From NCBI GenBank assembly GCA_003134045.1, contig PLAH01000184.1:33423-97422 (forward strand): DNA of 64,000 nt. The letters run 5' to 3'. Source of the DNA: Gammaproteobacteria bacterium. Its GTDB lineage: Bacteria > Pseudomonadota > Gammaproteobacteria > Steroidobacterales > Steroidobacteraceae. This document shows, piece by piece, positions 8,366 to 16,203 of the stretch (positions are counted from its first letter, which is position 1; the number at the start of each line of letters is the position of its first letter). The translations under genes were made by a program, and so were the position numbers. The notes beneath the pieces were generated by a model. That model searched no databases, was not told the origin of the DNA, and worked only from the letters and a program-made list of their open reading frames with translations.

Positions 8366-8743
8366 ATGCCCAAGCTCGATGATCAGATCTCGACTCTGCA
8401 GCAGCGGCTGCAGCAGCTGAAACTCCGCCAGCAGCGCAGCGATGCACGCAAACGCGCCATCGCCGCCACGCGTGATCGCAAGGCGGACACACGGCGCAAG
8501 ATTTTGCTGGGCGGCCTGGTGCTGGAGAAGATCCGGCAAGGCGAGATGAATAAAGACCAAGTGTCGGCGTGGCTGGATCACGCGCTCGCGCGCGCCGCCG
8601 ACCGCGCCCTGTTCGCTCTGCCGGCACGGCCATCCGCCGCGGGATCGGCCGCAGCGGAATCAGCCGTGGCGGAGGCAGCCTCGGCGGAGCCACCCTCTGC
8701 GGAACCGTCCGCCGCGGGATCAGCGACTGCCGAGTCCGCCTAG
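8366..8743 (+). CDS. TraD-like small mobilisation protein with alanine-rich repeat tail
   Basis: The 125-residue protein has an N-terminal coiled coil of Leu/Gln heptads (ISTLQQRLQQLKLRQQ). The conserved core KADTRRKILLGGLVLEKI and LDHALARAADRALFAL is the pattern of the conjugal transfer TraD family of Ti-type plasmids. The last 30 residues are a low-complexity tail of alternating SAAGSA, ESA and AEPPSAEPS units, unlike the family core. Its position, divergent from a TraA-type relaxase, is exactly the plasmid arrangement. The reading frame is intact, so it may still be expressed. Confidence 0.7.
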   Translation: MPKLDDQISTLQQRLQQLKLRQQRSDARKRAIAATRDRKADTRRKILLGGLVLEKIRQGEMNKDQVSAWLDHALARAADRALFALPARPSAAGSAAAESAVAEAASAEPPSAEPSAAGSATAESA

Positions 8744-8833
8744 CTTAGTAGAGCTTGCGTGCCGCTGCAGGCCCTCCACCAACGCGTCGAACGTGACGCG
8801 GCAGCGCGGGCTGCTGCGCAGGTCTTCGTGCAT
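8720..8833 (-). pseudogene. LysR-family regulator, C-terminal relic
   Basis: On the minus strand about 37 residues end a frame with MHEDLRSSPRCR and VTFDALVEGLQRH. This is the usual ending of LysR substrate-binding domains (H-x-DLR-x-x-PR-x-R followed by a Leu-rich helix). Upstream the frame runs into trmL antisense sequence and the rest of the regulator is absent. Its end overlaps the tail of the TraD-like gene. The short match makes this tentative. Confidence 0.4.
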
Positions 8834-8876
8834 GCCGCCCCGACGTGCTGGTTCGTCGGGACGCCGCGCCCTGGAC

Positions 8877-9341
8877 TCAAGCGCGCCCCGCGAAGCCCAG
8901 CTGCCGCCAGGCCTCGAAAGCGACGATGGCCACCGCGTTCGAAAGATTGATGCTGCGGCTGCCGGGCCGCATTGGAATGCATACGGAACGGTCGCGCCCG
9001 ATGCGATCCAAAACCGGCGCCGGCAGGCCTCGCGTTTCGGGTCCGAACACGAACGCATCGCCGGGCCGGCAGACGAGTTCGCTGTACTGCAGATGTCCAC
9101 CCGTTTCCACGGCGAACACCCGCGAGTCCGCCAACTCGAGCAGACAGGCGTCGAGATCCGCGTGCACCTTCACGTCCGCGAGATCGTGATAGTCGAGGCC
9201 CGATCGTTGCAAGCTTTTGTCGTCCAGGCGAAAGCCGAGCGGCTTCACCAGATGCAGCGTGGCGCCGCAATTGGCGCACAGGCGAATCGCGTTGCCCGTA
9301 TTCGGAGGAATTTCGGGCTCGAACAACACGACATGAAACAT
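8877..9341 (-). CDS. trmL: tRNA (cytidine/uridine-34-2'-O)-methyltransferase TrmL
   Basis: The 154-residue protein is a complete small SPOUT methyltransferase: EPEIPPNTGNAIRLCA at the N terminus, the knot motifs VFGPETRGLP and SINLSNAVAIV, and a final AWRQLGF. TrmL methylates the wobble ribose of tRNA-Leu isoacceptors using S-adenosylmethionine. The ATG at 9341 follows the stop of the MscS gene by two bases, indicating an operon. The length is typical (E. coli about 157). Confidence 0.95.
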   Translation of the reverse strand: MFHVVLFEPEIPPNTGNAIRLCANCGATLHLVKPLGFRLDDKSLQRSGLDYHDLADVKVHADLDACLLELADSRVFAVETGGHLQYSELVCRPGDAFVFGPETRGLPAPVLDRIGRDRSVCIPMRPGSRSINLSNAVAIVAFEAWRQLGFAGRA

Positions 9342-9343
9342 GG

Positions 9344-10411
9344 CTATGAGTCGAGAACGAGGCGCTGCGTCGGGTAGGCGAACTCGATGTCGAGGCGGTG
9401 AAACTCCTCGATGATGCGGAAATTGACGATCTGCTGCAGATCCATCAAGGGATTGAGCTTGGGCTGCTGCACGAAATACGACAGTTCGAACAGCAGCGAC
9501 GATTCGCCCAAAGTCTTCAAATGGCAGCGATCGAACCGGGCATTGGGTTCCGCGCGCACGATATCTTCCAGCAGCTTGGGGATCCCGCGCAATTTCTCGG
9601 CCGAGGTGGCGTAGGTCACGCGCAGGGTCGTCAACACCCGTTGTTCCGGCATGCGGCCAAAATTTCGCACGCGGCTCTTCAGGACATCGGCATTCGACAG
9701 GATGATCTGCTCGCCGCTTTCGCTGCGCAGCCGCGTGGTCTTGATGCCGATGTGCTCGACGGCGCCGGTGAAGGTATCGATGTTCAGGGTGTCGCCAACC
9801 ACGAAGGGCTTGTCCAGCGCGATCGACAAGGAGGCGAACAAATCGCCCAGCACGTTCTGCAGGGCGAGCGCCACGGCGACGCCGCCGACGCCGAGACCCG
9901 CGAGCAGCGCGGTGATGTTCACCCCGAAATTGTCGAGCGCCAGCAGAATCAACAGCGACCAGATCAGCACGCGGGCCACGAAATTGATGATGTCGAGGGA
10001 GCCGGCGAAGACGCGGTCGGCGCCGCGCTCCATCTCCTTGAGCTCGAGGTAGAAGCGCACCGAGCGCCCGGCCCACAATCCGACCTGCAGCAAAATCAGC
10101 GTCAGCACCGAGTTGGAGATGATGTGCTGCAGCTTCGGCGGGAAGCTTAAGTTTTCCTGGCCCGCGTCGAGTGCGATCGCCAGGAACAGAAATTGCTTGG
10201 TGTAGCCCAGCAGATAGAAAATGAGACGGACGGGCGTCGAGTGATGCGCCGTCGAGTACTTTCGGTAGCGCGAGGAGATCACCCGTCGCACGAGGGTGAG
10301 CCCCGACCACACCGTCACGGCCACCACGCCGGCAATCAGCCAATCGGCAAGCGAATTGCCGTAGAAGATGCGCTCCGAGACCCCGAGCGTGTGCGTTAAA
10401 AAATCGGCCAT
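9344..10411 (-). CDS. MscS-family mechanosensitive ion channel
   Basis: The 355-residue protein has four predicted membrane segments (about 20-40, 65-82, 98-115, 140-165). The pore helix and conserved beta domain of MscS follow (LLAGLGVGGVAVALALQN, LGDLFASLSIALDKPFVVGD), with RVRNFGRMPEQRV in the soluble vestibule. Such channels release solutes on hypo-osmotic shock at the inner membrane. It lies upstream of trmL on the same strand with only two bases between them. Confidence 0.9.
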   Translation of the reverse strand: MADFLTHTLGVSERIFYGNSLADWLIAGVVAVTVWSGLTLVRRVISSRYRKYSTAHHSTPVRLIFYLLGYTKQFLFLAIALDAGQENLSFPPKLQHIISNSVLTLILLQVGLWAGRSVRFYLELKEMERGADRVFAGSLDIINFVARVLIWSLLILLALDNFGVNITALLAGLGVGGVAVALALQNVLGDLFASLSIALDKPFVVGDTLNIDTFTGAVEHIGIKTTRLRSESGEQIILSNADVLKSRVRNFGRMPEQRVLTTLRVTYATSAEKLRGIPKLLEDIVRAEPNARFDRCHLKTLGESSLLFELSYFVQQPKLNPLMDLQQIVNFRIIEEFHRLDIEFAYPTQRLVLDS

Positions 10412-10453
10412 GATCGGCGCCGATTATAAACCGGTGCGGAGGTCCTACGTCGC

Positions 10454-11860
10454 CTAGGTGACATCCTCCATGCCCAGTTCCTTCATTTTCCGCGTCAAGG
10501 TATTGCGGCCCCATCCCAGAAGCTTCGCGGCGTCCTGTTTCAGGCCATCGGCCTTGCGCAAAGCGACGCGTATCAAGATGCGTTCCACTTCCGGGACCGC
10601 TTGGTCCAAGAGTCGCTGTGTGCCTGCCTCGAGTTCCTGCTCGGCCCAGTGAGAGAGTTTCGCGGTCCAATCGTGGTTGGTGGCATGACCCACAGGCACG
10701 CCACCCAGGTCGGGCGGTATGTCCTCGGCTCGAATTTCGCGTCCCGGCGCCGTCACGGTCAATCGCCGGCAGGCATTGACCAACTGGCGCACGTTGCCCG
10801 GCCAGTCGAAAGTCACCAAGGCGGTTTCGGCCGTCGGCATCAGCAGCTTGGGCTCGACGCCGAGTTCCTGGCCGGCCACGCTCAGATAGTGGCGCAGCAA
10901 CTCCGGAATATCCTCGCGCCGCTCGCGCAGCGGCGGAATCTCGATGCGTATCACGTTGAGCCGATGCAGCAGATCCTCGCGGAAATGTCCGGACTTCACG
11001 CGCGTCTCGAGATCCTGGTGGGTGGCGGCGATGACGCGCACGTCCACTTTCACGGGAGTCTGGCCGCCGACGCGGTAGAACTCGCCCTCGGCCAGCACGC
11101 GCAACAGACGCGTCTGCAGGGCGGGCGACATGTCGCCGATTTCGTCGAGGAACAGCGTGCCGCCGTCGGCTTGTTCGAAGCGTCCGCGGCGCAGCGCGTC
11201 GGCGCCCGTGAAAGCGCCCTTCTCGTGGCCGAACAATTCAGACTCGAGGAGATCCGCCGTAAATGCGGCCGTGTTGAGCGCCACGAACGCCTTGTTCGAT
11301 CGCGGGCTGTGCCGATGCAGGGCACGCGCCACCAGCTCCTTGCCGGTTCCCGATTCGCCGGTGATGAGCACCGTCATGCTGGAACGAGACAGCCGGCCCA
11401 CCGCACGGAACACCTGTTGCATGGCTGCGGCCTGGCCCAGGAGTTCGGGAATGCTGCGGCGGGTGGCCTCGACGTCGGTGGAGACCGTCGCCTGTTGCGC
11501 GGCGCGGCGCACCAGATCGACCGCCTTGTCGATGTCGAACGGCTTGGGCAGATATTCGAATGCCCCGCCCTGATAAGCGGCCACCGCCGCGTCCAGATCG
11601 GAGTGCGCCGTCATGACGATGACGGGTAAGCCGGGGCGAGAACCTTGAATCTCCTTCAGCAGATCGAGTCCGCTGCGGCCGGGCATACGGATGTCGGTCA
11701 TCAGCACGTCGGGCGCATCGGCGCGCAGCGCCGTCAACGCGTTGTCCGCGCCGTCGAAGCACTTGGCGACCATGCCGCTGCCTTTCAGCGCTTTTTCGAG
11801 CACCCATCGAATGGACGCATCGTCGTCGACCAACCAGACTTGCAAGGGCTTCGCATTCAT
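10454..11860 (-). CDS. glnG: Nitrogen regulation response regulator NtrC (NRI)
   Basis: The 468-residue protein has three domains. A receiver (1-125) carries the phospho-acceptor Asp56 in MTDIRMPG. A sigma-54 AAA+ domain (about 140-375) has Walker A GESGTGKE, the sigma-54-contact loop GAFTGA and Walker [13 protein letters not shown] Fis-type helix-turn-helix ends the protein ([17 protein letters not shown]). Phosphorylated NtrC activates sigma-54 promoters under nitrogen limitation. Its ATG overlaps the ntrB stop by four bases. The glnA promoter 3 kb upstream is a good candidate target. Confidence 0.96.
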   Translation of the reverse strand: MNAKPLQVWLVDDDASIRWVLEKALKGSGMVAKCFDGADNALTALRADAPDVLMTDIRMPGRSGLDLLKEIQGSRPGLPVIVMTAHSDLDAAVAAYQGGAFEYLPKPFDIDKAVDLVRRAAQQATVSTDVEATRRSIPELLGQAAAMQQVFRAVGRLSRSSMTVLITGESGTGKELVARALHRHSPRSNKAFVALNTAAFTADLLESELFGHEKGAFTGADALRRGRFEQADGGTLFLDEIGDMSPALQTRLLRVLAEGEFYRVGGQTPVKVDVRVIAATHQDLETRVKSGHFREDLLHRLNVIRIEIPPLRERREDIPELLRHYLSVAGQELGVEPKLLMPTAETALVTFDWPGNVRQLVNACRRLTVTAPGREIRAEDIPPDLGGVPVGHATNHDWTAKLSHWAEQELEAGTQRLLDQAVPEVERILIRVALRKADGLKQDAAKLLGWGRNTLTRKMKELGMEDVT

Positions 11861-12927
11861 ACGGAATCCATGGGTAGGGAAATCACGAATATGGTTCTAC
11901 CCGGCGCGCTGTCGTACTCGATGAGGCCGCCGTGGCGGCTCACCAAATCCTGAGCGATTCCTAGACCGAGGCCTGTTCCGTCGGAGCGACCGGACACGAG
12001 TGGATAAAAAATGGTGTCGCGAATTTCCGCGAGCACGCCGGGACCGTTGTCCTCGAACTGGATCGAGGCCACCAAGCGATGGCGCCGCGCGCCGACGCTG
12101 ACGTTGGACGCCGCGCGGGTGCGCAGCACCAGACGCGGCGACTCCACGCCGCCGCTCGACAGCGCCTGGATGGCGTTGCGGCCGAGATTCAGCATGGCTT
12201 GAATGATGTGATTGGGATCGACGGTGAGCGCGGGCAGGCTCGGGTCGTAGTCGCGGTCGACGATCACGCCCTCGGGCGCCTCGCTGCGCAATAAATGATA
12301 GACCCGCTCCAACAGCTCATGCACGTTGATGAGCTGTTTCGCGGGCGGCCGGCCCGGGCCCAGCATGGAGTCGAGCAGATTGGTCAGCCGGTCCGCCTCG
12401 CTGATGATGATGCGGGTGTATTCGCGCAGCGCCGGATCGAGCAGCTCGCGTTCCAGCAGCTGCGCCGCGCCGCGCAGGCCGCCCAGAGGATTCTTGATTT
12501 CGTGCGCCAGCTGGCGAACCATCAGCCGGCTGCCGCCGAGCTGCGCGAGCAGCGCGCTCTCTCGGGTGAGCCGTCGATGCTGGGTGATGTCCTCGATCTC
12601 CAACAGCAGTTGCGGCGCGTGCCCCACGGTTATCTGCGTCACCGCACAATCGAGGATGCGATCGACGCCGCCCGGGGCCGGCCATGCCAATTCCCTCTGC
12701 ACGACGCCCTCGCCGCCCGAACGCGCGCGCTCGAACAGAATGAGCAGCGTTTCGGCGCCGCGCGCGAGTTCGGTGAAACGCCGGCCGAGCGCCTGATTGG
12801 CGCCGAGCCCCAGTAACGTCTGGGCGGCCGCGTTCAGATAAACGACGTGTAAATCCTGATCGAGCAAGAAGACGCTGGTCACCAGCGCGTCGAGCAGTTC
12901 GATGCCCTCGATGGGCTGCGCTGACAT
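11857..12927 (-). CDS. glnL: Nitrogen regulation sensor histidine kinase NtrB (NRII)
   Basis: The 356-residue cytoplasmic kinase lacks membrane segments, as expected for NtrB. An N-terminal PAS domain (about 8-120) precedes the H-box RQLAHEIKNPLGGLRGAA with phospho-acceptor His142. The ATPase has N-box LGRNAIQAL, G-box FEDNGPGV and GTGLGLGIAQDLV. It phosphorylates or dephosphorylates NtrC under control of PII. The ATG at 12927 is preferred to a TTG at 12945. The order glnA, DUF4124 gene, ntrB, ntrC on one strand is a compact nitrogen regulon. Confidence 0.95.
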   Translation of the reverse strand: MSAQPIEGIELLDALVTSVFLLDQDLHVVYLNAAAQTLLGLGANQALGRRFTELARGAETLLILFERARSGGEGVVQRELAWPAPGGVDRILDCAVTQITVGHAPQLLLEIEDITQHRRLTRESALLAQLGGSRLMVRQLAHEIKNPLGGLRGAAQLLERELLDPALREYTRIIISEADRLTNLLDSMLGPGRPPAKQLINVHELLERVYHLLRSEAPEGVIVDRDYDPSLPALTVDPNHIIQAMLNLGRNAIQALSSGGVESPRLVLRTRAASNVSVGARRHRLVASIQFEDNGPGVLAEIRDTIFYPLVSGRSDGTGLGLGIAQDLVSRHGGLIEYDSAPGRTIFVISLPMDSV

Positions 12928-12975
12928 GCGAAGTTCAGCGGCCAAGCGGGGTATCCGCTCGCAGCTGTGGAGGAC

Positions 12976-13512
12976 TCACTGTTTCTTGTGCTGCGGGGAC
13001 AACTCGGAGGGCTGTCGGACGTAGAACGTCACGCTGTCCGTACTTTGCGAAGCGCCCGTCTCCTGATCGGTGACGGTCGCCGCGATGGCGTAGGCACCCC
13101 GCGGCAAGGTCTGCAGCACGAAACTGACGGCATCCGGCGCCTGATCGTCGAGCTGCTTGCCGTTCAAGTGCCAGGTGACGGTTTGATGCGGCTTCAACGC
13201 CGGCACGATATGCAAGCGTACCGGCACCACGTTGTCGCCGAAGAAGACTTCTTCCTGGGCCGGCGACTCGATCGCCAGCTCGGAGATCTCGGCGGCCGCC
13301 GGCTTCGGCTCCGGGTTCGCTGCCGCCCGCGCCGGACCACCACCGATGCCGTTCGACGCCGGCGACGAGGTGACGATCTTCTCCGCGCCGGGCACCGCCG
13401 TGTCCGAGAAATGCACCACGCCGTCCGCGTCGGTCCATTTGTAGACCACGGCAGCGCCGGCCGCCGACGCTGCGAGCAGGCAAAGAGCAATCCACGGTCG
13501 CCGAAGGTGCAT
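12976..13512 (-). CDS. DUF4124 domain-containing periplasmic protein
   Basis: The 178-residue protein has a signal peptide (about 1-20) followed by the DUF4124 signature VYKWTDADGVVHFSDTAVPG. A Pro/Ala-rich linker and an Ig-like C-terminal region with VTWHLNGKQLDD and FYVRQPSEL complete it. Proteins of this family are exported and often encoded between glnA and ntrB in gammaproteobacteria. Their function is not known. It lies 48 bp upstream of ntrB and downstream of the glnA terminator. Confidence 0.85.
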   Translation of the reverse strand: MHLRRPWIALCLLAASAAGAAVVYKWTDADGVVHFSDTAVPGAEKIVTSSPASNGIGGGPARAAANPEPKPAAAEISELAIESPAQEEVFFGDNVVPVRLHIVPALKPHQTVTWHLNGKQLDDQAPDAVSFVLQTLPRGAYAIAATVTDQETGASQSTDSVTFYVRQPSELSPQHKKQ

Positions 13513-13555
13513 AAGTCGAAAGCATAGACCTAACGCCTCTCAACCACAAAACGCC

Positions 13556-13582
13556 GGAGACGGCGGCGTGACCGCCGTCTCC
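13556..13582 (-). terminator. Intrinsic terminator of glnA
   Basis: GGAGACGGCGG and CCGCCGTCTCC form a perfect 11-bp stem around a 5-base loop. Read on the minus strand, a TTTT-containing stretch follows a few bases later (GGCGTTTTG). It begins 27 bp beyond the glnA stop and separates glnA from the DUF4124-ntrBC genes. Confidence 0.85.
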
Positions 13583-13609
13583 TTCAGGCTCGCACCCCGT
13601 GAGGGAATC

Positions 13610-15019
13610 TCACAGACTGTAGTACATCTCTATCTCGATCGGATGCGTCGTCATGCGCAAGCGCGTCACTTCCTTCATCTTCAGTTCGATGTACGCATCG
13701 ATGAGATCGTCCGTAAACACGCCGCCCGCCTTGAGAAACCCGCGATCCTTGTCGAGGTAGTCGAGCGCCATATCCAGCGAATGACACACGGTCGGGATCT
13801 TCTTGTCCTCCTCGGGCTCCAGATCGTACAGATCCTTGTCGGCCGGATCGCCGGGATGGATCTTGTTCTGGATGCCGTCGAGCCCCGCCAGGAGCATCGA
13901 GGCAAAGGCGAAATACGGATTCGCCGTGGCATCCGGAAAGCGTACTTCGATACGGCGTCCCTTGGGATTGGCGATCCAGGGAATGCGGATCGAGGCGGAA
14001 CGGTTGCGCGCCGAATAGGCGAGCTTCACCGGCGCTTCGAATCCCGGCACCAGCCGCTTGTACGAGTTGGTGCTCGCGTTGGTGAACGCGTTCAACGCGC
14101 GGGCGTGTTTGATGATGCCGCCGATGTAGTACAGCGCGATGTCCGACAAACCGCCATACTTGTCGCCCGCGAACATCGGTTTGCCGTCTTTCTGCAGCGA
14201 CATGTGCACGTGCATGCCGCTGCCGTTGTCGCCGACGATGGGTTTCGGCATGAACGTCAGGGTCTTGCCATAGCCGTGCGCGACGTTCTGCAGCGCGTAC
14301 TTGAGGATCTGAACCTCATCGGCCTTCTTGGTCAGCGTGTTCGCGGCGACGTTGATCTCGCCCTGTCCGGCGGTGGCCACTTCGTGATGATGCACTTCGA
14401 ACTTGAGCCCCATCTCCTCGCACGCCAGCGACATGGCGGTGCGGATGTCCTGCTGGGCGTCGACCGGCGGAACCGGGAAGTAGCCGCCTTTGACGCCCGG
14501 ACGGTGGCCCTTGTTGCCATCCTCGTACGTCTTGTTCGAATTCCAGGCGCCCTCGTAAGAATCCACTTCGTAGGAGCAGCCGTTCATGCTGACGCTCGAG
14601 GTGACCGTGTCGAAAATGAAGAACTCGTTCTCCGGACCGAACAGCGCGGAGTCGGCGATGCCGGAGGACTTCAAGTAGGCCTCGGCCCGCTTGGCGAGCG
14701 ACCGCGGGTCGCGGCCATAGCCCTGCATGGTCATCGGCTCGATGACATCGCAGCGCAGGTTGACCGTCGTTTCCTCGTAGAACGGGTCGATGACCGCCGT
14801 CGACGGATCCGGCATCAAGATCATGTCCGATTCGTTGATGCCTTTCCAACCGGCGATCGACGAGCCGTCGAACATCTTGCCGTCCTTGAAAAAACCCTCG
14901 TCAACGAGACGCGTCGGTACGGTTACGTGTTGTTCCTTACCGATGGTGTCGGTAAATCGAAGATCGGCGAATTTCGCTTCTTTTTCTTTAATCAATTTCA
15001 GAACATCTGCAGGAGTCAT
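13610..15019 (-). CDS. glnA: Glutamine synthetase type I
   Basis: The 469-residue product has exactly the length of E. coli GlnA. It contains [11 protein letters not shown], the glutamate-binding [10 protein letters not shown], the ATP-site [10 protein letters not shown] and RSASIRIP. Tyr398 in [10 protein letters not shown] is the expected adenylylation site, so control by GlnE is likely. It makes glutamine from glutamate, ammonia and ATP in the cytoplasm. The ATG at 15019 was chosen by alignment length; the frame is open further upstream. A sigma-54 promoter lies 60-75 bp upstream and an intrinsic terminator follows. Confidence 0.98.
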   Translation of the reverse strand: MTPADVLKLIKEKEAKFADLRFTDTIGKEQHVTVPTRLVDEGFFKDGKMFDGSSIAGWKGINESDMILMPDPSTAVIDPFYEETTVNLRCDVIEPMTMQGYGRDPRSLAKRAEAYLKSSGIADSALFGPENEFFIFDTVTSSVSMNGCSYEVDSYEGAWNSNKTYEDGNKGHRPGVKGGYFPVPPVDAQQDIRTAMSLACEEMGLKFEVHHHEVATAGQGEINVAANTLTKKADEVQILKYALQNVAHGYGKTLTFMPKPIVGDNGSGMHVHMSLQKDGKPMFAGDKYGGLSDIALYYIGGIIKHARALNAFTNASTNSYKRLVPGFEAPVKLAYSARNRSASIRIPWIANPKGRRIEVRFPDATANPYFAFASMLLAGLDGIQNKIHPGDPADKDLYDLEPEEDKKIPTVCHSLDMALDYLDKDRGFLKAGGVFTDDLIDAYIELKMKEVTRLRMTTHPIEIEMYYSL

Positions 15020-15078
15020 CTGCGTCCTCGCGAGGTCAAGAGTTCTTCGGGGCCGGCGGTGGCCGGGTTCTCTGACAA

Positions 15079-15094
15079 TGCAGCAAGTGTGCCA
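15079..15094 (-). promoter_or_regulatory. Sigma-54 (RpoN) promoter of glnA
   Basis: On the minus strand the sequence TGGCACACTTGCTGCA has GG and GC separated by exactly ten bases. It matches the -24/-12 consensus TGGCACG-N4-TTGCA at all but two specified positions. The predicted start of transcription is about 50 bp before the glnA ATG. Together with NtrB/NtrC nearby this is the expected nitrogen-controlled promoter. Confidence 0.85.
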
Positions 15095-15132
15095 GTGAGG
15101 CACGTATACGGATCAAGTACTTGCGGTTGAGA

Positions 15133-15191
15133 TTGGTGCATTGGCGCGCCATTATGGCTCAACGGCGAGCATCGCGCTCTAGTTTGGTGCG
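15133..15191. promoter_or_regulatory. Possible NtrC-binding half sites upstream of the glnA promoter
   Basis: Two copies of TTGGTGC (15133-15139 and 15184-15190, plus-strand reading) lie about 40 and 90 bp upstream of the sigma-54 promoter. Each resembles the right half of the NtrC consensus TGCACC-N5-GGTGCA. The left halves are poor, although the second copy keeps GC-N11-GC spacing. This is suggestive only. Confidence 0.35.
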
Positions 15192-15273
15192 CTCATGGGC
15201 ATCCCACACGGCGACGGACAGCGCGCGCACGGCGTCGCTATACTCGCGGCCGATCTTTATCAACGAGCACATG

Positions 15274-16203
15274 ATGGCCAAAGCACTGGCAAAGCCGCCG
15301 CGGACCTTTCAGGATTTGATTTTCGCCCTGCAGAAATACTGGTCGGAGCAGGGCTGCATCATCTTGCAGCCATACGACATGGAAATGGGAGCGGGTACGT
15401 TCCATACCGCGACTTTTTTGCGCGCCGTGGGCCCTGAGCCCTGGAGCGCCGCCTACGTACAGCCGTCGCGGCGCCCCACCGACGGGCGCTACGGCAACAA
15501 TCCGTTCCGGCTGCAGCACTACTACCAGTTCCAGGTGTGCATCAAACCCTCGCCCGACGACTTTCAGGAGCTGTACTTGGGCTCGCTGCGATCCTTGGGG
15601 TTCGATCTGCTGACGCATGACATTCGTTTCGTCGAGGACAATTGGGAATCGCCCACCTTGGGCGCCTGGGGGCTTGGCTGGGAGGTATGGCTGAACGGCA
15701 TGGAAGTGTCGCAATTCACGTATTTTCAGCAGGTCGGGGGGTTGGATTGCCGGCCGGTGATGGGCGAAATCACCTATGGCCTGGAGCGGCTCGGCATGTA
15801 TATCCAGGGTAAGGAGAGCATTTTCGACATCGTGTGGACCGACGGTCCGTTCGGCACCATCACCTACGGCGACGTGTTTCACCAGAACGAGGTGGAACAG
15901 TCCATCTACAACTTCGAGAAAGCCGATATTCAGGTGCTGCTCGCGCAATTCGACATATACGAGTCTGCATGCCAGCGTCTGCTCGCCGACAAGCTGGTGC
16001 TGCCGGCCTACGAACAGATGGTCAAGGCCTCGCACTCCTTCAATCTGCTCGACGCCCGGCATGCGGTCTCCGTCACCGAACGCCAGCGCTTCATATTGCG
16101 GGTGCGAACCCTGGCCCGCGGCGTGGCCGAGGCTTATCGCGAGAGCCGTGAGGCGCTCGGCTTTCCCTTGATCAAGGACGCCGCCGCGCAGCGGGTCGCC
16201 TGA
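15274..16203 (+). CDS. glyQ: Glycine--tRNA ligase alpha subunit
   Basis: From the ATG at 15274 the protein has 309 residues. It shows the class II motifs of Gly[66 protein letters not shown] and [10 protein letters not shown]. With GlyS it forms the bacterial alpha2beta2 enzyme charging tRNA-Gly. An ATG three bases earlier is equally possible. A TATACT box lies about 35 bp upstream of the start. Its stop overlaps the glyS ATG by one base. Confidence 0.97.
   Translation: MAKALAKPPRTFQDLIFALQKYWSEQGCIILQPYDMEMGAGTFHTATFLRAVGPEPWSAAYVQPSRRPTDGRYGNNPFRLQHYYQFQVCIKPSPDDFQELYLGSLRSLGFDLLTHDIRFVEDNWESPTLGAWGLGWEVWLNGMEVSQFTYFQQVGGLDCRPVMGEITYGLERLGMYIQGKESIFDIVWTDGPFGTITYGDVFHQNEVEQSIYNFEKADIQVLLAQFDIYESACQRLLADKLVLPAYEQMVKASHSFNLLDARHAVSVTERQRFILRVRTLARGVAEAYRESREALGFPLIKDAAAQRVA

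Noticed and set aside
9345..10670. Extension of the trmL frame upstream through the MscS gene
   Set aside because: TrmL is complete from the ATG at 9341; upstream residues are an out-of-frame reading of the channel gene.
13568..15130. A 520-codon open frame antisense to glnA
   Set aside because: GlnA is complete with correct length; antisense artefact.
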